Below are positions 1 to 6,718 of a DNA stretch of 12,553 nt, in pieces (position 1 is the first letter of the stretch; each line of letters opens with the position of its first letter). Below the pieces are notes generated by a model. It searched no databases. It saw nothing but the letters and a program-made list of their open reading frames with translations, and was not told where the DNA came from. The stretch comes from Spirochaetaceae bacterium UBA1306 (GTDB lineage: Bacteria > Spirochaetota > Spirochaetia > Treponematales > Rectinemataceae). Both the position numbers and the translations under genes were made by a program. The stretch spans positions 1 to 12,553 of the forward strand of contig DBTW01000011.1 in assembly GCA_002307245.1 (NCBI GenBank), written 5' to 3'.

Positions 1-330
1 AACATGGTCTTCCCCGAGAACATCCCCGACTATTACCAGTCCTTCACCTCGAAGGGCCGCAACGGGCTCGTCTTCAGCCAGGCCGTGCGCGACTCGATCT
101 TCTTCGAGTTCCACGACGTGATGAATGCGAACGCCCTGCCTCCGCTCGACCTGATACTCTGTCGGGACACCCTGTCCTTCCTCACCGCGATTGACCAAAA
201 GAGGCTTTTAGGCGATTTTTATGATAAATTGAAGCCGAGCGGCATCGTACTCTGCGGCGCCAACGAGCGCCTGGGCGAAGGCTGGACGGCGCTGGGCTCG
301 GGGGCCGTCGCGGCCTACCGCAAGGACTGA
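1..330 (+). CDS. C-terminal part of a CheR-like chemotaxis methyltransferase (5' truncated by window edge)
   Basis: The frame is open from the first base of the window and stops with TGA at 328-330, so only about 109 C-terminal residues are seen. They resemble the end of the SAM-binding domain of CheR, which methylates receptor glutamates. The visible signs are a 'FHDVM' strand, then 'LDLILCRDTLSFL', which matches the family's DLI-CRN-hydrophobic motif, then a helix and 'LKPSGIVLCGANERL', which matches the usual LxPGGxLxLGxxE block. The family's CRN is CRD here. The gene lies 21 nt upstream of cheX, which supports a chemotaxis role and an operon. The 5' end, and any fused domain, lie outside the window. 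Another class I SAM methyltransferase is the main alternative. Confidence 0.72.
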   Translation, partial: NMVFPENIPDYYQSFTSKGRNGLVFSQAVRDSIFFEFHDVMNANALPPLDLILCRDTLSFLTAIDQKRLLGDFYDKLKPSGIVLCGANERLGEGWTALGSGAVAAYRKD

Positions 331-351
331 AGGAACCATAAGGAGCGCTGA

Positions 352-816
352 ATGAGAGTCGAATATATCAATCCATTCGTCGAGGCCGCCTTCAACGTCC
401 TGCGGGAGGTCCTCCAATCGGACGTGCGACGCGGCGAGCTTTACCTCAAGTCGACCTCCATGCCCGTCATGGGAGTCGCGGCGATCGTGGGCCTGGCGGG
501 CGACGTCGAGGGGCGCGTCCTCTTCGACATGGATAAGCCTACCGCCCTGAAGATCGCCTCGGCCATGAACCAGGAGGAGCTGCCCAACTTCGACGACCTC
601 GTGAAGGCGACGATCACCGAGCTCGCCAACATGATCACGGCCCAGGCGGTAACGAAGCTCCACGACCTGGGCTTCCGCTTCGACCTCACCCCGCCCGCGA
701 TCTTCACCGGCGACAACATGGAGGTCTCCAACGCCGACGTCGAGGCCCTCATCGTCCCCATGGAGACGGGCTACGGCAAGATCGAGATCAATGTCGCCAT
801 TCGGGAGCGGGCCTGA
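352..816 (+). CDS. cheX: CheX, CheY-phosphate phosphatase
   Basis: This 154-residue protein has the length and layout of CheX, a cytoplasmic phosphatase that ends the chemotaxis signal by dephosphorylating CheY-P. The family's catalytic E-x-x-N pair is visible as Glu90 and Asn93 in 'TELANM' on the central helix. A 'GDVEGRVLFDM' strand at 50-60 matches the CheX/CheC fold. The start at 352 is set by an AGGAG at 341-345, six bases upstream. Pairing with a CheR-like gene, and use of CheX rather than CheZ, fits spirochaetes and Thermotoga. No terminator is obvious after the stop; the tRNA promoter begins ten bases downstream. Confidence 0.9.
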   Translation: MRVEYINPFVEAAFNVLREVLQSDVRRGELYLKSTSMPVMGVAAIVGLAGDVEGRVLFDMDKPTALKIASAMNQEELPNFDDLVKATITELANMITAQAVTKLHDLGFRFDLTPPAIFTGDNMEVSNADVEALIVPMETGYGKIEINVAIRERA

Positions 817-825
817 TAGCCGTCC

Positions 826-855
826 TTGACATTTGCGGCGCATAGTTGCTATAAA
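826..855 (+). promoter_or_regulatory. Sigma70-type promoter for tRNA-Val
   Basis: A perfect TTGACA at 826-831 is followed after 18 bp by TATAAA at 850-855. The predicted start is near 862, which leaves a 5' leader of about 34 nt before the tRNA. It is among the best promoter matches in the window and is oriented toward the tRNA. Confidence 0.8.
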
Positions 856-895
856 TTACCCGTGCTCGGGACGTCGGTCGCGGGCACGCGTTAAC

Positions 896-969
896 GGGCG
901 GTTAGCTCAGTTGGCTAGAGCATCAGTATGACACGCTGAGGGTCACAAGTTCGACTCTTGTATCGCCCA
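896..969 (+). tRNA. tRNA-Val (anticodon GAC)
   Basis: A full cloverleaf can be drawn by eye. The acceptor stem is GGGCGGT (896-902) with ATCGCCC (962-968), with one G-T pair. The D-arm is GCTC/GAGC with a GG in the loop. The anticodon stem is TCAGT/GCTGA around the loop ATGACAC. The T-arm is ACAAG/CTTGT around TTCGACT. The anticodon in the seven-base loop is GAC, which reads the valine codon GUC. The discriminator base is A at 969, and CCA is not encoded. Conserved bases T8, A14, G18-G19, A21, T33, G53, T54-T55-C56 and A58 are all present. Confidence 0.95.
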
Positions 970-976
970 TAACCCG

Positions 977-1005
977 AAGAACCCATCCGTAAGGATGGGT
1001 TCTTT
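977..1005 (+). terminator. Rho-independent terminator after tRNA-Val
   Basis: A 12-bp perfect stem (977-988 with 993-1004) encloses the loop GTAA, and is followed by a short T run (TTT, then CATT). It lies 8 nt after the tRNA, as expected for the end of a monocistronic tRNA transcript. The short T run suggests some read-through is possible. Confidence 0.8.
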
Positions 1006-1011
1006 CATTGG

Positions 1012-1094
1012 CAGGCGATACAAGAGCGCGAACCCCGTCCCGGAAGGCCGAGACAGGATGTCGAGGCCTGGAGGGCGACTCTCGTATCGCCCAA
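1012..1094 (+). other. Structured segment repeating the tRNA-Val 3' end (possible small RNA or remnant attachment sites)
   Basis: This non-coding stretch between two terminators carries two partial copies of the tRNA 3' end. A direct copy at 1076-1093 matches tRNA bases 952-969 at 17 of 18 positions. An inverted copy at 1014-1026 is the exact reverse complement of tRNA bases 955-967. The two copies can pair with each other to close a 13-bp stem with one mismatch. Inside it are a second stem (AGGCC at 1044-1048 region with GGCCT near 1065) and a small GACA/TGTC hairpin. It may be a small RNA, a tRNA-derived element, or a scar of integration at the tRNA gene. I do not recognise a known RNA family. 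Confidence 0.4.
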
Positions 1095-1100
1095 AGAGAA

Positions 1101-1125
1101 GCCCCATTCTTGAATGGGGCTTTTT
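1101..1125. terminator. Probable bidirectional terminator between the tRNA region and the chemoreceptor gene
   Basis: The inverted repeat GCCCCATTC (1101-1109) and GAATGGGGC (1112-1120) is followed on the plus strand by five T residues, and preceded by A-rich sequence that gives a pyrimidine-rich tail on the minus strand. It ends the plus-strand transcript of the tRNA region. It also lies 37-60 nt after the minus-strand chemoreceptor stop at 1162, so it can serve both convergent units. Confidence 0.75.
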
Positions 1126-1161
1126 CTTTAGCCGAGTTCAGCTTCCGTCGCGGGCGCGGGC

Positions 1162-3030
1162 CTATTCCGTCTTGAACGATCCCAGGGCGGAGTCGATCTG
1201 CCTTATCGTAGACATCGTGTCCTCGGCCATCTGGGATACCTTCCGGACGCTCTCGGTCACTCCCTTGGCGCCGATCTCCATCTCCTCCATGCTGCCCTTG
1301 ATCTCCGCGGTCGCCTCCCTGAGGCGGCCGATCTCGTCGAGGACCGTGTGGTTGCCGGCGCTCATCTCCTGGGAGCCGGTGCGCACCTGGGTGGTGATGT
1401 CGTTCATGGACTTGAGCGCTTCAAGGACCTGAGTCGAGCCTTCCTTCTGCTCCAGCATGGCCTGCTGCACTTCCCGGACCAGGGCGTCGGTGTCGCCGAT
1501 GCGCTCCGCGACCCCCTGGAAGGCCCCCTCCGATTCTCTCGAGGAGGCGACGACTTCCTCTATGGCTTTCTGGACCTGGGCCAGCTCGTTGCGGATGGTC
1601 TTCGACTGGCCGGCGGAGGTCTCGGCGAGGCGCCTGATCTCGTCGGCGACCACCGAGAAGCCCCGGCCCGCCTCGCCCGCGTGGGCGGCCTCGATCGCGG
1701 CGTTCATCGCGAGGAGGTTGGTCTGGGAGGCAATCGTGGAGATGACCTTGTTCGCCTCGAGGAGGGCTTGGGATCGCACGGAGATCTGCTCGATCCTCTC
1801 GCGCGAGGCGGCCTGAAGGGCCTTGCCTTCCTCGGCGGCCCCGAGCAGGGCAGCGAACTGATCGGCCATCTTATCGATGGACGAAGTCACCGAGGAGATG
1901 TTGCCGACCATCTCCTCGATCGAGGCCGAGGCCTCTGTGACGCTGGCTGCCTGGTCCGCGATGAGGGACTCCAGTGAGAGGATGTTCTGGGCGATCTCCT
2001 CGACGGCGCTCGAGGACTCGGAGACGCTCGAGGCCTGGGCCTGGGTCTTCTCGCGCACGCGCACGACGTTGCTCGATATCTGCGCGACGGCCCCCGCGCT
2101 GTCGTCGGCGCTCTTCCTGAGCGATTCGCCGAGGACGCTGAGCTTGGCTTGGGCTGACTTCAGGTTCTTCATGCTCTGCGCGAGGCCGTCGCAGAAGTCG
2201 TTCACCATGCCGGATATGGAAGCCAGCTCGTCGACCGAGCCGATGGAGATCCGCTTCGTGAGGTCCTTCTCGGCCGAGGAGAGGTGGTCCAGCTGAGCGA
2301 TCACCGAGCTGTAGACGATGGCCGTGTTATGGGTCCAGAGGGACACGAGGGTTATCACCACGCCCATGAAGGCGCATGCCACGACGGCCGCGGCGCCGAT
2401 GATGAAGACGGAGAGGCTCCCCTTCGCCTGCATGTCCTGATAGATAATCACCGAGAGGGCGGAGGCGAAGCAGAAGGTCATGATGGTCATGAAGGTCGGG
2501 ATGATGAAATTCTTGCGCTGCTGGCGCCTCTCCCGAAGCCCGTGTGGATAGTTCGCGAGGCCCTGGGCCAGCAGGACTCTCGTGCCGAGCCTGTCCGCCA
2601 GGACGAAGACGAAGGCCGAGGCGAGCATGCCCATTGAAAGGAGGTAGCAGAATAGCGCCGCCATGCTCATCTGCCGCAGGCCCAGGGCTTTGTTCATCGA
2701 GATGATGACCGCGAGATAGATGGATGCGAGGACGAGGTTCATGGCGAGGGATTTGAGCGGGGTCGCCCCGACCTTCTCGAGGCCCTTCCCTATCGCCCCA
2801 ATATCGTTCCCCAGGGCCTGGAAGTCGATGGAGTATTCCTTTGCATTACGTCCGACGATCAAAACGCAGGCGAACAGGAGCACGGCCCCCGTCACGAGGA
2901 CGAGGCGGAGGGGTTGGGACGCGGGAACGCCCTCAGCTCGGTAAAAGACGCAGCTGGCGGCCACGGCCCCCACGTAGGCTAGGCTCGCGGCCCCGAGAAT
3001 CACACGAAAGGACATCGATTTCGAACGCAT
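1162..3030 (-). CDS. Methyl-accepting chemotaxis protein with six-helix membrane domain
   Basis: This 622-residue receptor passes signals to CheA/CheW. Six hydrophobic helices lie near residues 8-28, 41-60, 95-112, 122-145, 174-197 and 206-231. The loops between helices 1-2, 3-4 and 5-6 are very short, so there is no periplasmic ligand domain. The basic stretch 'RERRQQRK' (166-173) supports a cytoplasmic loop. A HAMP-like linker follows at about 232-285 ('DLTKRISIGSVDELASI'). A long coiled-coil signalling domain extends to the C terminus, with the conserved hairpin tip at about 425-473 ('NLLAMNAAIEAAHAGEAGRG'). The C terminus has no CheR-docking pentapeptide that I can recognise. The start at 3030 has GGAG at 3036-3039, five bases upstream. 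The ligand is unknown. Confidence 0.93.
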   Translation of the reverse strand: MRSKSMSFRVILGAASLAYVGAVAASCVFYRAEGVPASQPLRLVLVTGAVLLFACVLIVGRNAKEYSIDFQALGNDIGAIGKGLEKVGATPLKSLAMNLVLASIYLAVIISMNKALGLRQMSMAALFCYLLSMGMLASAFVFVLADRLGTRVLLAQGLANYPHGLRERRQQRKNFIIPTFMTIMTFCFASALSVIIYQDMQAKGSLSVFIIGAAAVVACAFMGVVITLVSLWTHNTAIVYSSVIAQLDHLSSAEKDLTKRISIGSVDELASISGMVNDFCDGLAQSMKNLKSAQAKLSVLGESLRKSADDSAGAVAQISSNVVRVREKTQAQASSVSESSSAVEEIAQNILSLESLIADQAASVTEASASIEEMVGNISSVTSSIDKMADQFAALLGAAEEGKALQAASRERIEQISVRSQALLEANKVISTIASQTNLLAMNAAIEAAHAGEAGRGFSVVADEIRRLAETSAGQSKTIRNELAQVQKAIEEVVASSRESEGAFQGVAERIGDTDALVREVQQAMLEQKEGSTQVLEALKSMNDITTQVRTGSQEMSAGNHTVLDEIGRLREATAEIKGSMEEMEIGAKGVTESVRKVSQMAEDTMSTIRQIDSALGSFKTE

Positions 3031-3065
3031 GTTTTCTCCAATATCTTTGTGGAATAACGCGATAT

Positions 3066-3094
3066 AGAATAGCGCGGCTGGACGGATACTGCAA
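3066..3094 (-). promoter_or_regulatory. Weak candidate promoter for the chemoreceptor gene
   Basis: On the minus strand TTGCAG (3094-3089) and TATTCT (3071-3066) are 17 bp apart, 36 bp upstream of the chemoreceptor start. Both boxes are only partial matches to the sigma70 consensus. I saw no convincing sigma28-type motif. Confidence 0.3.
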
Positions 3095-3109
3095 TGCGTC
3101 GTTACGCAT
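3094..3109. repeat. Small perfect inverted repeat after the radical SAM gene
   Basis: ATGCGT (3094-3099) and ACGCAT (3104-3109) form a 6-bp stem with the loop CGTT. It lies 5 nt beyond the stop of the radical SAM gene and just upstream of the chemoreceptor gene on the same strand. No T run follows, so it is a weak terminator candidate at best. It could also be a protein-binding site next to the chemoreceptor promoter. Confidence 0.35.
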
Positions 3110-3114
3110 GGAGT

Positions 3115-5409
3115 TTACGTGATCACGAGCCCGGAAGACCGAAGCTCCACGAGGAGCTTACGGCCGATCTCCCGCTCGAGCTCGGTTGTAAGCTCGGCGA
3201 AGGGCCGGCCCTCGGGATCGCGGGCGAGCGCGGTCAGGACGCGGACGACGCCGTCGGCCGGACGACCGGGCGGCAGGACGAGCTCGCGGGCCTCCCCCCT
3301 GTACGCCCAGGCCAGGCGGGCGGAACCGGAACCGTCGACGCGGGCGAGGGGGAGGCCCGCTATCCAATGCGCGCGCCCGCTATCGCCCAAACCGGCCCTC
3401 GCAGCCTCCAGGCCCGCGTCGGCGGCATCGGCCAGCTCCTCGACGAGGGTTTCCCGAGGGGATGCGCTGCGGCCCCTGCCACCGCGGATCGTGGGGAGCC
3501 CCGCCTCTTCGAGCGAGGGACGGGCTCCGCGCTCGAGGCCCCGTCCGGACATCCAGGCCTCGAGGGTCGCGGACAAGGGGCCGTCGAACTCGTCGTAGCG
3601 CTCCTCGCCCGAGAAGCCCAGGTCGTTGTTCGCGAAGTCCCAGGGCCGTTCCAGCGGCTCGAGGCGGAGCCCGCGGCCGGCGAGATGGTCGGCGCGCAAC
3701 CGCGAGTGCCGAGTGAGGACGAAGCGGTGCCAGAAGGCGGAGTCGACGAGCCCGGCGGCGAAGAGCTGGCGGCAGACCTCCGCGGAATCGACGATGTCGG
3801 AGCCTTCCTGCCCTGGAAAGCCGTAGATCAGGTAGGCGTGCACGAGGAGGCCGGCGCGCTTCATCGCTACCAGGGTCCCGACGAGGCCGGCGAGGTCGAA
3901 ACCCTTGTCGGTCATCTCGAGCCCCCCTTCGGTGGCTATCTCGATGCCGCCCGACACGGCGACGAGGCCCGAGGCCGCGAGGTACTCGCATCGGTCTTCA
4001 GTCCAGGAGGAGTCGAAGCGGACGTTGCCCCAGAAATGGAAGGGACGCGCTCCATCGCGGGCTCGCGCCCGGTTTGCCCGGGCGAGGGCGAGGAGGGCGC
4101 CCATCGGCATGGCCTCGTCCACGAAATGGATGCCGTAGAGCCCCGTCCGTTCCGCCGCCGCGGTCGCGGCCGCCAGCAGGGGCTCAAGTCTCGCCGGGGC
4201 GTAGCCCGAGACGTAGTCGAGCTCAGTGTCGCAGAAGGCGCAGCGATGCCAGTAGCAGCCGTGGGCGAGTCGGTACTTGAGCCAGGGGGAGTCGGACCAG
4301 AGCCTATGCATGGGGTTCTCGGAGTCCGCGACTCGGAGGTAGCGGCCGAAGTCGACGTCGGAGTAGTCGGGGGCGGTCGAGGCCAGGGCCTCCACATCTT
4401 CCCGGCCGAGCCGCTCGGCCTGGTCGCAATGCGTTATGCGACGTAGTTCGGGCTCCGAGGCGGCCTCGTCCTCGGCGGGGAAGCCCGCGGCCACGACGCG
4501 TCCGTTGGCGCCCCTGAGCATGGTTCTGAAGAGCCGCTCCTGCCCCGCGCCGCCCTCGACCTCGAGGATCGAAGCTAGGGAGCCGAATCCGGAGTCGAAG
4601 GACAGGTAGTCGCAGAAGTCGAAGATGCCCGGGTCGCGGAGGCCCCGAAGCTCGGTGGAGACGTAGCCCCCGCCGAGGACGATCCGGGGCGCCTCGGCGC
4701 CGAAGGCCGCTCGCGCCGACCTGGCGCAGGCGAGGGCGCCGAGGAGGCAGCCCGGGAAGGGCACGGTGATCAGCAGGAGCCCGGGCGCGGCGCCCTCCTT
4801 TCGCCACTCGGCGTCGAGGAGTGGAGCGTAGGCGGAGTCGAGGAGAGGGGATGCGTCGAGGGCCTCGCGTACGGTCGAGAAGGACGACGCGCTCGCGGCG
4901 ATGCGCTCGCCGTAGCGCACCGTGGAGAATCCCGGGTCGAGGGCGAAGGACAGGAGATCGCCCAAGTCCTCGAGGATCGCTGTAGCGAGGGACCGCGCCT
5001 CGGTCGCGTCCGGCTGCCCGCCGCGGGCGTCCAGGAAAGCCTCCGCCCGCATGCCACGCGGAAGCTCAGAGGCGCGGGTCAGGCGATGGGCGAAGGCCGG
5101 GTCGCCGCCCGCGAGGAAGGCGACGAGGCCGTCGATCCATTCCAGGTAGAGATCCTCGTAGGAAAGGTAGCGCTCGAGCTGGGATTCGGTCGCCTCGTCG
5201 GGCGCGAGTCCCGACGCGAGCGCCTCCCTGGCCGCCGCGAAGGCGGGGACCAGGCCTCGCCGGGAGAACACCGACCTGTAAAGCTCGATGGAATGGTCGA
5301 CGGCTCGGCAGGCTATGCCCCTCCCGCGAAGGAAGGCCGCCAGATAATGGATGGCCGGATAGGGGGCGTTGAGCTGTGCGAAGGGAGGCTGGACGAGGAG
5401 GGCCTTCAT
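3115..5409 (-). CDS. Radical SAM protein of the N-terminal B12-binding type, function unknown
   Basis: This 764-residue protein opens with 'MKALLVQPPFAQLNAPYPAI', typical of the cobalamin-binding Rossmann domain in this group. 'IVLGGGYVSTEL' (243-254) is the usual glycine-rich strand of that domain. The radical SAM barrel starts at about 378. Its iron-sulfur cysteines are Cys385, Cys390 and Cys393 in 'GCYWHRCAFCD', spaced CX4CX2C rather than the usual CX3CX2C. 'VSGGIEIATEGGLEMTDKG' (485-503) and 'HAYLIYGFPGQ' (524-534) fit later barrel strands. The tail from about 650 to 764 is unassigned. The long insert at about 40-210 may carry substrate specificity. The start has no Shine-Dalgarno sequence but sits just after a -10 box. 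The substrate cannot be inferred. Confidence 0.85.
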   Translation of the reverse strand: MKALLVQPPFAQLNAPYPAIHYLAAFLRGRGIACRAVDHSIELYRSVFSRRGLVPAFAAAREALASGLAPDEATESQLERYLSYEDLYLEWIDGLVAFLAGGDPAFAHRLTRASELPRGMRAEAFLDARGGQPDATEARSLATAILEDLGDLLSFALDPGFSTVRYGERIAASASSFSTVREALDASPLLDSAYAPLLDAEWRKEGAAPGLLLITVPFPGCLLGALACARSARAAFGAEAPRIVLGGGYVSTELRGLRDPGIFDFCDYLSFDSGFGSLASILEVEGGAGQERLFRTMLRGANGRVVAAGFPAEDEAASEPELRRITHCDQAERLGREDVEALASTAPDYSDVDFGRYLRVADSENPMHRLWSDSPWLKYRLAHGCYWHRCAFCDTELDYVSGYAPARLEPLLAAATAAAERTGLYGIHFVDEAMPMGALLALARANRARARDGARPFHFWGNVRFDSSWTEDRCEYLAASGLVAVSGGIEIATEGGLEMTDKGFDLAGLVGTLVAMKRAGLLVHAYLIYGFPGQEGSDIVDSAEVCRQLFAAGLVDSAFWHRFVLTRHSRLRADHLAGRGLRLEPLERPWDFANNDLGFSGEERYDEFDGPLSATLEAWMSGRGLERGARPSLEEAGLPTIRGGRGRSASPRETLVEELADAADAGLEAARAGLGDSGRAHWIAGLPLARVDGSGSARLAWAYRGEARELVLPPGRPADGVVRVLTALARDPEGRPFAELTTELEREIGRKLLVELRSSGLVIT

Positions 5410-5416
5410 ACGCCCG

Positions 5417-5459
5417 AGTATAGCAGCGGCGGGCTGTCGCTGTCGCGCCGCCCGCCGCT
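5417..5459 (-). promoter_or_regulatory. Candidate extended -10 promoter overlapped by a 10-bp inverted repeat
   Basis: On the minus strand TGCTATACT gives an extended -10 box (TATACT at 5422-5417), and GCGACA at 5446-5441 is a -35-like box 18 bp upstream. The predicted transcription start falls within one or two bases of the radical SAM start codon. A perfect 10-bp inverted repeat (5425-5434 with 5450-5459, 15-nt spacer) brackets the -35 box and fills part of the spacer. It could be an operator, or a stem-loop ending the DOMON transcript. No T run follows it. Confidence 0.4.
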
Positions 5460-5483
5460 ATGCCGATCGATCGGGCCTGGATG

Positions 5484-6011
5484 CTACTTCACGGCGAAAG
5501 TCATGGAAGCGTATGGTCCGTGCTTCGAGCTGAGGTTCGCCGACTTGGCATAGGCGAAGGTCGCGTTCACCTGCCCCTTCCAGACGGCCGAGCTGGAGGG
5601 AATGCTAAGCTCGAGGGTCGTTGTCCCGTCGGCCGTCTTGACCGCCCATTTCTTGGTCACGAGGCTCTTGGCGTCGGCATAGAAATGGCCGACCCCGGCT
5701 TTCTCGATGAACGAGGGCTTCCCGTCGAGGATCGAGGCCATGAACAGGCGCGAGCCGTTCATTACCAAACCGCCGACCCCAATGCCTACCCAGCCAGCCG
5801 TAGATGCCTGGACCGCCATGTAAAGCGTATCGTCGGTTCCAAGGGTCGCGTACACTTTCATGCCGCGGACCGTATCTTGATACTGATATTCTCCGGCCGA
5901 GACTGTCCCGTCGGCGAGTGGTAGGGTCGCGCTTTTCGTCAGCGTCGCTTGAGCGGAGGCGCTCCCGGCGAGGGCAAGGGCCGCGATGGCTGCAAGAATG
6001 GTTCTCTTCAT
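5484..6011 (-). CDS. Secreted DOMON-like domain protein (second of a tandem pair)
   Basis: I chose the ATG at 6011 because AAGGAG (6018-6023) lies six bases upstream and the protein then begins with a clear signal peptide, 'MKRTILAAIAALALAGSASA', with cleavage before Gln21. A longer frame back to 6089 would bury the signal sequence. The mature part of about 155 residues has the DOMON signature 'GWVGIGVGGLVMNGSRLF' (73-90), a beta-sandwich that binds haem or sugars in known families. Met84, His109 and His164 fall at the same positions as in the neighbouring paralogue and are candidate haem ligands. It is cotranscribed with the upstream copy, with a gap of 74 nt. The role is unknown; periplasmic redox is one possibility. 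Confidence 0.78.
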   Translation of the reverse strand: MKRTILAAIAALALAGSASAQATLTKSATLPLADGTVSAGEYQYQDTVRGMKVYATLGTDDTLYMAVQASTAGWVGIGVGGLVMNGSRLFMASILDGKPSFIEKAGVGHFYADAKSLVTKKWAVKTADGTTTLELSIPSSSAVWKGQVNATFAYAKSANLSSKHGPYASMTFAVK

Positions 6012-6085
6012 GGTTGACTCCTTGATGTTAAGCATATGTAATGACTCCCTTCGAATCAATCCGTAGGTGGATGATGGCGCGCGGC

Positions 6086-6616
6086 TCACTGAGTCACGTT
6101 CAGGACGAGGGAGCCCCTGGCCTTATGCGGCAAGAAGTAGACGGTTGAACTCGAGTAGGCGAAGAGGAGGCTCAATTTGCCTTCGACCAGCGCGGCGCTC
6201 GCGGGAAGGACGAGCTCGAGGGCCGTGGTTCCGTCCGCGGCCTTGACGGCCCATTTCTCCACGACTTTGTCTGCGGTGTTCTTGTGCGAATGGCCCGCTC
6301 CGCGATGCTCGTCGAAGACCTGCTTCGTTCCCTTGTCGTAGGCGAGGAAAAGGCGGGAGCCGTCCATCTTGCTACCGCCGACGCCGAGGGCTACCCAGCC
6401 GCCCGTCTTCGCCTGGATCGAGAGGTAAAGCTTACCGTCCGTCCCTAATGTCGCGCCGAGGCTCATGCCGGAGACCTCGGTCGCGAATTGGTATTCGCTC
6501 GACTCTACGCTACCGTCGAGGAGCGGGATCTTGTCGCTGGCGATTAGGGCGTTTTGCGCGCCGAGCGCGGAGGCTGAGACAATCAAGAAAGCGGTAAAAA
6601 AAAGGTTCCTTTTCAT
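6086..6616 (-). CDS. Secreted DOMON-like domain protein (first of a tandem pair)
   Basis: The ATG at 6616 is preceded by AAAGGAG (6624-6630) at seven bases and starts a signal peptide, 'MKRNLFFTAFLIVSASALGA', with cleavage before Gln21. The 176-residue product aligns almost without gaps to the next gene. Shared blocks are 'GWVALGVGG' (73-81), 'MDGSRLF' (84-90), 'GAGH' (106-109), 'EKWAVKAADGTTALEL' (120-135) and His164. The conserved Met84, His109 and His164 are suggestive because haem-binding DOMON domains use Met and His ligands. That is inference, since some DOMON proteins bind sugars instead. The pair looks like a tandem duplication. It follows hgcB on the same strand but appears to have its own promoter. 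Confidence 0.78.
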   Translation of the reverse strand: MKRNLFFTAFLIVSASALGAQNALIASDKIPLLDGSVESSEYQFATEVSGMSLGATLGTDGKLYLSIQAKTGGWVALGVGGSKMDGSRLFLAYDKGTKQVFDEHRGAGHSHKNTADKVVEKWAVKAADGTTALELVLPASAALVEGKLSLLFAYSSSTVYFLPHKARGSLVLNVTQ

Positions 6617-6630
6617 ATATATGCTCCTTT

Positions 6631-6665
6631 TATATATTAATACTAATATATACGGAGCCAATCAA
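6631..6665 (-). promoter_or_regulatory. Promoter with a perfect inverted-repeat operator upstream of the DOMON pair
   Basis: On the minus strand TTGATT (6665-6660) and TATTAA (6642-6637) are 17 bp apart and place the transcript start just upstream of the AAAGGAG of the first DOMON gene. The -10 box lies in the middle of a perfect 22-bp inverted repeat, TATATATTA at 6631-6639 and TAATATATA at 6644-6652, with spacer ATAC. A binding site in this position would block initiation. AT-richness makes chance palindromes more likely, so the operator role is tentative. Confidence 0.45.
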
Positions 6666-6718
6666 GGGCGGGCCTCGCTTTTTCGATCCGTGCCAACTGC
6701 TCGCGGCGAAGGATCGAT

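Noticed and set aside
208..843. Minus-strand open frame of about 211 codons opposite cheX
   Set aside because: It is antisense to cheX, with an Asp/Gly/Arg-rich product and no domain. It is a shadow of the cheX frame.
3094..4446. Long plus-strand open frame (about 450 codons) opposite the radical SAM gene
   Set aside because: It lies antisense to a well-supported radical SAM gene, has a low-complexity Gly/Arg/Glu-rich product and no recognisable domain. This is a common artefact of high GC.
6012..6089. Longer start for the second DOMON gene at 6089
   Set aside because: It would place 26 residues before the signal peptide, and the internal ATG at 6011 has a proper Shine-Dalgarno sequence.
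6653..6718. Terminator after hgcB
   Set aside because: Only a 6-bp pairing (CGATCC with GGATCG) across a 20-nt gap is present, with no T run, so I cannot support a terminator. Read-through from hgcB into the DOMON genes stays possible.
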